From JAZKSG01 sp964384785 (GTDB taxonomy: Archaea > Thermoplasmatota > E2 > DHVEG-1), in assembly GCA_964384785.1 (NCBI GenBank), contig CAYLLH010000018.1:1-17784 (forward strand): a stretch of 17,784 nt of DNA, read 5' to 3'. Each line of letters starts with the position of its first letter. Position 1 is the first letter of the stretch. The translations under genes were made by a program, and so were the position numbers. Shown in pieces: positions 14,314 through 17,784 of the stretch. The notes below the pieces were generated by a model that worked only from the letters and a program-made list of their open reading frames with translations, did no database searches and was not told where the DNA came from.

Positions 14314-16299
14314 ATGCAAAAAATAAATATAAAAAATAAAAAAATGATAATAGCGATTGCTATCATAGTAATCCTAATCAGCAGCGCAGTAACAATCAGT
14401 CTGATAACACTACTAAATGAAGAAGAAATGAAAAAAGAAACACAACCAAGCACTCCAATAACTCAAATGATTACAAAAACCTACCAAGAACTCAAAATGG
14501 AAGGACTACTAAACCAAACAGAAATCGTAGATGACCAGATAAGCCCATTAGCACCACAAGCAATATTTTTTGAAGTAAACAGAATAAGACACCGTGGACT
14601 AAACGATATAATTATGAAAAAAGGAACAGATTGGAAACAACAACCACAATACTATTACACACTAAAAATTGATGATTTCACACATAACAGCAAAGACGTC
14701 CATGCACCAACAGGATACGAAGAAATACTCTTCCAAGGTTGGGATACAATGTTTCAGGAAACCAGAAGAGTACAATCACCAGAAGAAGGACAAGAAACAA
14801 GTGATATAACACTAACCATAATTGAAAGAAAAAACACAGGTCTTCTTGGAAGAAAAACAGAAGACATAGAAATGGAAAACATACATCTTACTTATTGTTA
14901 CAGAACCGGCAGATGGACCGGTGATAATTATTTCGGACATCCTGATGGATACGGACATTATGTCGGAGATAAATTTGAAGTATGGTTTGACATCGGTCAA
15001 ACAGCTTATGCCAACGACGGTATACCCTACTGGACAAAAGTAAACATTTTAGGATTAGACCCACTCATAGATTACTCAAATAAAGACGTAGACAACGACG
15101 GTATACCCGTCGGATGGGAATGGAAATGGGGATATGACCCATTTAACTTTGATGATCATGAATACCTTGATCCCGATATAGATGGTCTTAGCAACATTCA
15201 GGAATATAAACTAAGAAAATATTTTGCTGATCCTTTAAAACCAGATATGTACGTTGAAGTGGATGGTATGAAAAAAGGAGGATTCTTTGACTGGGATCAT
15301 AAAATAGACGAAGAAACAATCCAGATAATAACAGAACAATTCGCCCAGCATGGAATAAATGTTTACATGGATAACGGATGGCCCGGGACACCGGATAATG
15401 CAGGAGGAGAAATGCTTGATCATGTTATAACAATCGATCAAGACTCTGGAATGCAAAACAGATTCTACAGACATCATTTCCCAGATGAACGAAAAGGACT
15501 ATTCAGGTATCTTATAATATGTGACGGAGGCGGACACTCATATCCATCTGAATTAAACCGTATGGATACACAAATCGTTGGAACGAATCTAAAATTAGTA
15601 CTAACAAGCAGAATGGCTTTTACACCACGGCAACAAATACTATCAACCACCTCATTAGTAATCCATGAACTCGGACATTCACTTGGTTTGTCATTATGGA
15701 CCTTTGAAGGAGTAGATAATTACACAATTTATCCAGAAAAAGGTGGAATACTTAATTCAATCAGAACAAGAAGAGCATATGCTGAAAAATGGGGAACCTA
15801 TGAAAGCTCCATGAACTATCTATATGCAGGCGACTCAGAAATAGTCGGATACTCAGATGGAAGCAACGAAGCACCTTATGATCAAGACGACTGGGCACAT
15901 TTGTACCTTCCATATTTCAAACTTGAAGCCGATGCAATTGAAGACCCAACACTTTATTTCAATGATCAATTCGAAGAACTACCAGGAATGGAAGTAATGC
16001 AACGCGCACAAAAACTACCGATGGATTTAGACATACCGCCACTTTCAGCTGAAGACATGAGATATGATGAAGAATTAACAACAAAATACGAAGAAGAACT
16101 ATCAGAAATCGTACAACTAAGAAACGCTCCATATGATATAAGAGTCTACGTGGACAACACCAGCTCTACAAACCATTTCGTAAGAGTATATGCAAAACCA
16201 GATCTTGGAGAAACACACTACTCAGAATGGTCACTAATCGCAGAAGGAACACTAAAAGATTCAGATTTAGTAATCAATCATGCATTGTGGAATCTCTAA
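14314..16299 (+). CDS. Membrane-anchored zincin metalloprotease with Asp-rich calcium loops
   Basis: This 661-residue protein has an N-terminal signal anchor (about 12-34), so the rest is outside the cell. Residues 258-300 contain two EF-hand/thrombospondin-3-like calcium loops: D258-V-D-N-D-G and D286-P-D-I-D-G-L-S-N-I-Q-E. The catalytic part contains H451-E-L-G-H455-S-L-G-L-S-L and a Met-turn-like S-S-M500-N-Y, which places it with metzincin-like zinc peptidases. The usual third zinc ligand (His or Asp at position 461) is Leu; Asp468 in F-E-G-V-D is the nearest acidic candidate. A C-terminal beta-rich region (about 605-661) follows an acidic helical stretch. It is expected to cut extracellular proteins; the specificity is unknown. 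It is a single gene with its own promoter, and a T-run follows the stop. Confidence 0.82.
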   Translation: MQKINIKNKKMIIAIAIIVILISSAVTISLITLLNEEEMKKETQPSTPITQMITKTYQELKMEGLLNQTEIVDDQISPLAPQAIFFEVNRIRHRGLNDIIMKKGTDWKQQPQYYYTLKIDDFTHNSKDVHAPTGYEEILFQGWDTMFQETRRVQSPEEGQETSDITLTIIERKNTGLLGRKTEDIEMENIHLTYCYRTGRWTGDNYFGHPDGYGHYVGDKFEVWFDIGQTAYANDGIPYWTKVNILGLDPLIDYSNKDVDNDGIPVGWEWKWGYDPFNFDDHEYLDPDIDGLSNIQEYKLRKYFADPLKPDMYVEVDGMKKGGFFDWDHKIDEETIQIITEQFAQHGINVYMDNGWPGTPDNAGGEMLDHVITIDQDSGMQNRFYRHHFPDERKGLFRYLIICDGGGHSYPSELNRMDTQIVGTNLKLVLTSRMAFTPRQQILSTTSLVIHELGHSLGLSLWTFEGVDNYTIYPEKGGILNSIRTRRAYAEKWGTYESSMNYLYAGDSEIVGYSDGSNEAPYDQDDWAHLYLPYFKLEADAIEDPTLYFNDQFEELPGMEVMQRAQKLPMDLDIPPLSAEDMRYDEELTTKYEEELSEIVQLRNAPYDIRVYVDNTSSTNHFVRVYAKPDLGETHYSEWSLIAEGTLKDSDLVINHALWNL

Positions 16300-16330
16300 A
16301 CAAAAAAAAATCTATCTCTTTTTTTTATTT
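16300..16330 (+). terminator. T-run terminator after the metalloprotease
   Basis: TCTCTTTTTTTTATTT lies within 30 nt of the stop codon and is a standard archaeal terminator. It overlaps the end of the decayed DUF89 tail. Confidence 0.45.
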
Positions 16331-16387
16331 ATAAACTTTTATTACACTTCTAATCCCGAATTTTATGCAGAATGATTTTGATGATAT
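16325..16387 (-). pseudogene. Decayed copy of the DUF89 gene 3' end
   Basis: Read on the minus strand, these bases give SKSFCIKFGIRSVIKVYK and a TAA stop. The intact DUF89 gene at the right edge ends CKSIAESMGVPQGVSVIKVYE and a stop. Bases 16331-16348 are identical to 17432-17449 (18 nt), in the same frame and at the same distance from the stop. The two ends therefore flank the MNT/HEPN module as direct repeats 1101 nt apart. The fragment is short, so homology rests on the exact 18-mer, shared frame and shared stop position. Confidence 0.5.
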
Positions 16388-16412
16388 CAACATAAAAACC
16401 GATAACTTTTTA

Positions 16413-16444
16413 TATCATCTGATATAATAATATATCAGGTGATA
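16413..16444 (+). promoter_or_regulatory. Palindromic operator over the promoter and ribosome site of the MNT/HEPN module
   Basis: The left arm TATCATCTGATATA (16413-16426) and right arm TATATCAGGTGATA (16431-16444) are inverted repeats with one mismatch in 14 pairs, around ATAA. The right arm contains the GGTGAT ribosome site (16438-16443), six nt from the ATG, and the left arm overlaps TATA-like sequence. A dimeric winged-helix protein bound here would block transcription. Autoregulation by the product of the next gene is the natural inference. Confidence 0.6.
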
Positions 16445-16449
16445 GTTTA

Positions 16450-16971
16450 ATGTATCAACAATTTAATAGATACAGAATACTACAAGTTTTTTTCGATAAT
16501 CCAAACAAAAAATATCAACTAAGAGAAATCTCAAGAATAACTAATATATCCCTACCATCAGTAAAAAAACATATAGAACAACTATTAAAACAAAATCTAA
16601 TCCAAGAAGATACACAAGGAATATACAAAGGATATAAAGCAAAATATTCACAAGAATTCAAAACTCTGAAAAAAAACGACTTAATTATAAGACTAGAAAA
16701 ATCTGGGCTAATCGAAAAAATAGAAAAAACATGTACACCCAATTGTATAATATTATACGGAAGCGCTGTAGAGGGAAAAGATGACCTTAGAGGAGACATC
16801 GACATATTTGTTCAAAGCACCAAGAAAAAAATCGAATTAAAAAATTATGAGAAAAAAATTAAAAGAACAATAAGTATAATCTTTGAAAAAAACATAAAAA
16901 AAATAGACAACAACTTCAAAAACACTATTGCAAACGGAATAGTTCTAAGAGGTTTTTTAAAAGTGATTTAA
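16450..16971 (+). CDS. Winged-helix / MNT nucleotidyltransferase fusion, likely antitoxin
   Basis: This 173-residue protein has two parts. Residues 1-70 form a winged helix-turn-helix (YRILQVFFDNPNKKYQLREI, then ISLPSVKKHIEQLLKQNLI). Residues about 95-173 form a minimal nucleotidyltransferase of the MNT type with the active-site motif L-Y-G104-S105 followed by G-D116-I-D118-I-F; a third acidic residue is not obvious. In known MNT/HEPN pairs the nucleotidyltransferase modifies and silences the HEPN toxin. Here the added DNA-binding domain would also let it repress its own promoter through the palindrome. The ATG at 16450 follows GGTGAT by six nt. The HEPN gene starts two nt after its stop, and that gene's ribosome site lies inside this gene's end. 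Confidence 0.82.
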   Translation: MYQQFNRYRILQVFFDNPNKKYQLREISRITNISLPSVKKHIEQLLKQNLIQEDTQGIYKGYKAKYSQEFKTLKKNDLIIRLEKSGLIEKIEKTCTPNCIILYGSAVEGKDDLRGDIDIFVQSTKKKIELKNYEKKIKRTISIIFEKNIKKIDNNFKNTIANGIVLRGFLKVI

Positions 16972-16973
16972 AC

Positions 16974-17399
16974 ATGAAATGGGATGATTGTCTTGATATA
17001 AAAGTAAAAAAAATAAAAGAAAACCCGGGACAAGCAAAAGCTTTATTTAAATTAGCGGAAAGAAGAATAAAATCGATAAATAAAAGAAAAAAATATGAAT
17101 ACCCTCAATTTCTAATTGAGGATTACTATGAAACTATTAAAGAATTAATATCCGCTCTACTCGCAATACATGGATTCAAAAGTTACAGCCATGAATGCCT
17201 TGTATCATTCATAGAAGCATATTACCCCAACTACTTAGATAATTACCAACTCCATTTTTTAGACAGCATGAGAAAACTAAGAAGTGACATTCAGTATCGC
17301 GGAAGAGACATTGCAGATGACTATCTTGAGAGAAACATTTCAACCATAGAAGAAATTATAAAAATTTTAATAGATCTTCTAAAAAAAGAGATCGAATAA
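16974..17399 (+). CDS. HEPN-domain protein, likely toxin partner of the MNT protein
   Basis: This 141-residue protein is predicted to be all-helical. The core YPQFLIEDYYETIKELISALLAIHGFKSYSHECL (43-76) is typical of archaeal HEPN proteins found beside nucleotidyltransferases. The active-site segment is R103-S-D-I-Q-Y108-R-G. The canonical HEPN ribonuclease motif has Arg, a polar residue, then His; here the His position is Tyr, as I recall for many archaeal members of this subgroup. It may therefore be a weak or non-canonical nuclease, or use Tyr108 as the site that the partner modifies. It is translationally coupled to the MNT gene (two-nt gap). A T-run follows its stop. Confidence 0.78.
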   Translation: MKWDDCLDIKVKKIKENPGQAKALFKLAERRIKSINKRKKYEYPQFLIEDYYETIKELISALLAIHGFKSYSHECLVSFIEAYYPNYLDNYQLHFLDSMRKLRSDIQYRGRDIADDYLERNISTIEEIIKILIDLLKKEIE

Positions 17400-17426
17400 T
17401 CAAAAAAAAACCAATATTTATTTTTT
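17400..17426. terminator. Bidirectional terminator between HEPN and DUF89 genes
   Basis: The 26-nt gap between the two convergent stop codons has nine A (a T-run for the leftward gene) and, on the other side, ATTTATTTTTT for the rightward gene. Both transcripts can end here. Confidence 0.45.
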
Positions 17427-17784
17427 CACTCATAAACTTTTATTACACTAACACCCTGAGGTACACCCATAGATTCAGCTATAGATTTACATTTTGTACG
17501 CATCAAATAACCAATAGGTCTGTAACTTGTTTCAGAGAACACCTCATAATTTGCCATACCTTTACAGATTATAAGATCACTATCCTCCAAAGCTTTACTC
17601 AACTCCTCAGGCATGTTATCAAAATCAACACCTACTGCAAAACAACCCGTTGTTAGTATTTCATCCACAAGTTTATCAAAACCTAAATCCAATGCATCAT
17701 CCATCGTTGCATCAGACAATACACTCTCTCCTTTAACCACAAGCGTTAAAAAAATATCGGGATTAAAACGTTTAAGCTCCTGAA
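17426..17784 (-). CDS. DUF89 / ARMT1-like metal-dependent phosphatase, C-terminal part
   Basis: The frame is open to the right edge (119 codons seen), so the N-terminal part is missing. A GTG at 17740 is internal, because coding sequence continues upstream as ELKRFNPDIFLTLVVKGESVL. Motifs of the DUF89 damage-control phosphatase fold are visible in order: VVKGESVLSDATMDDA (family form V-x-G-x-x-x-x-D-A-T-x-x-D-A), DFDNMPEEL, DLIICKGMANYE (KGxxNxE, metal/phosphate site), and LMRTKCKSIAESMGVPQG. Members remove phosphate from damaged sugar phosphates or related metabolites using divalent metal; the substrate here is unknown. It converges with the MNT/HEPN module, and its last codons are duplicated on that module's far side. 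Confidence 0.8.
   Translation of the reverse strand, partial: QELKRFNPDIFLTLVVKGESVLSDATMDDALDLGFDKLVDEILTTGCFAVGVDFDNMPEELSKALEDSDLIICKGMANYEVFSETSYRPIGYLMRTKCKSIAESMGVPQGVSVIKVYE

Larger units (their letters stand above)
16331..17449. repeat. 18-bp direct repeats flanking the MNT/HEPN module
   Basis: ATAAACTTTTATTACACT occurs at 16331-16348 and 17432-17449 in the same orientation. Both copies encode SVIKVY on the minus strand, in the tail of the DUF89 gene and of its decayed copy. The span covers the operator, the MNT gene and the HEPN gene. No recombinase gene is present between them. Confidence 0.6.

Noticed and set aside
17426..17740. GTG at 17740 as the real start of the DUF89 gene
   Set aside because: The frame stays open to the window edge and the upstream codons (ELKRFNPDIFLTLV) continue the family alignment, so the gene is truncated by the window.
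1..17784. tRNA, rRNA or riboswitch
   Set aside because: No cloverleaf, CCA-adjacent stems or recognisable conserved RNA cores were found by eye in the intergenic gaps; a covariance-model scan was not possible.

Overview
The window looks like part of a low-GC euryarchaeal genome, most plausibly a Thermoplasmatota-type sediment lineage (inference). The evidence is a PhoU protein with an AbrB-type DNA-binding head (an archaeal architecture), Shine-Dalgarno sites of the GGTGA/GAGG type, TATA-like boxes about 25 nt ahead of short leaders, T-run terminators, and large secreted proteins built from Fn3-like, dockerin and 'AQSFKPG'-type modules. No tRNA, rRNA, CRISPR array or insertion sequence was seen.

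Layout. (1) 1-2844, minus: N-terminal 948 residues of a giant secreted protein with a caspase-like (clan CD) peptidase domain, Fn3-like repeats and a type I dockerin; it runs off the left edge. (2) 2986-11587: a phosphate island. It holds a calcineurin-like phosphoesterase, a PiT-family permease with its DUF47/PhoU-like partner, a divergently read AbrB-PhoU regulator, and a pst operon of PstS lipoprotein, a single-chain PstC-PstA permease, PstB and PhoU. The pst operon ends in a broken ArsC/LMW-phosphatase-like gene. CTATATA repeats lie ahead of the PiT unit and between the regulator and pstS, and are a candidate operator for the AbrB-PhoU protein. (3) 11888-16299: exported proteins, namely a seven-repeat beta-propeller, a small beta-rich secreted protein and a membrane-anchored zincin metalloprotease with EF-hand-like Asp loops, plus a possible 44-residue ORF. 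(4) 16413-17399: a two-gene module, wHTH-nucleotidyltransferase (MNT) followed by HEPN, with a near-perfect palindrome over its promoter and Shine-Dalgarno. (5) 17426-17784, minus: the C-terminal part of a DUF89 (ARMT1-like) protein. A decayed copy of its 3' end sits on the other side of the MNT/HEPN module.

How it fits together. The middle block is a coherent phosphate uptake system: a low-affinity PiT route, a high-affinity Pst ABC route, and three different PhoU-family proteins, one of which can bind DNA. The flanking secreted proteins point to extracellular protein degradation or surface binding, as expected of a detritus-feeding archaeon. The MNT/HEPN pair is a toxin-antitoxin-type module that appears to have landed at the end of the DUF89 gene. 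The most interesting observations are the shared CTATATA repeats, the duplicated DUF89 tail flanking the MNT/HEPN module, the PstC-PstA fusion, and the frameshifted ArsC remnant.
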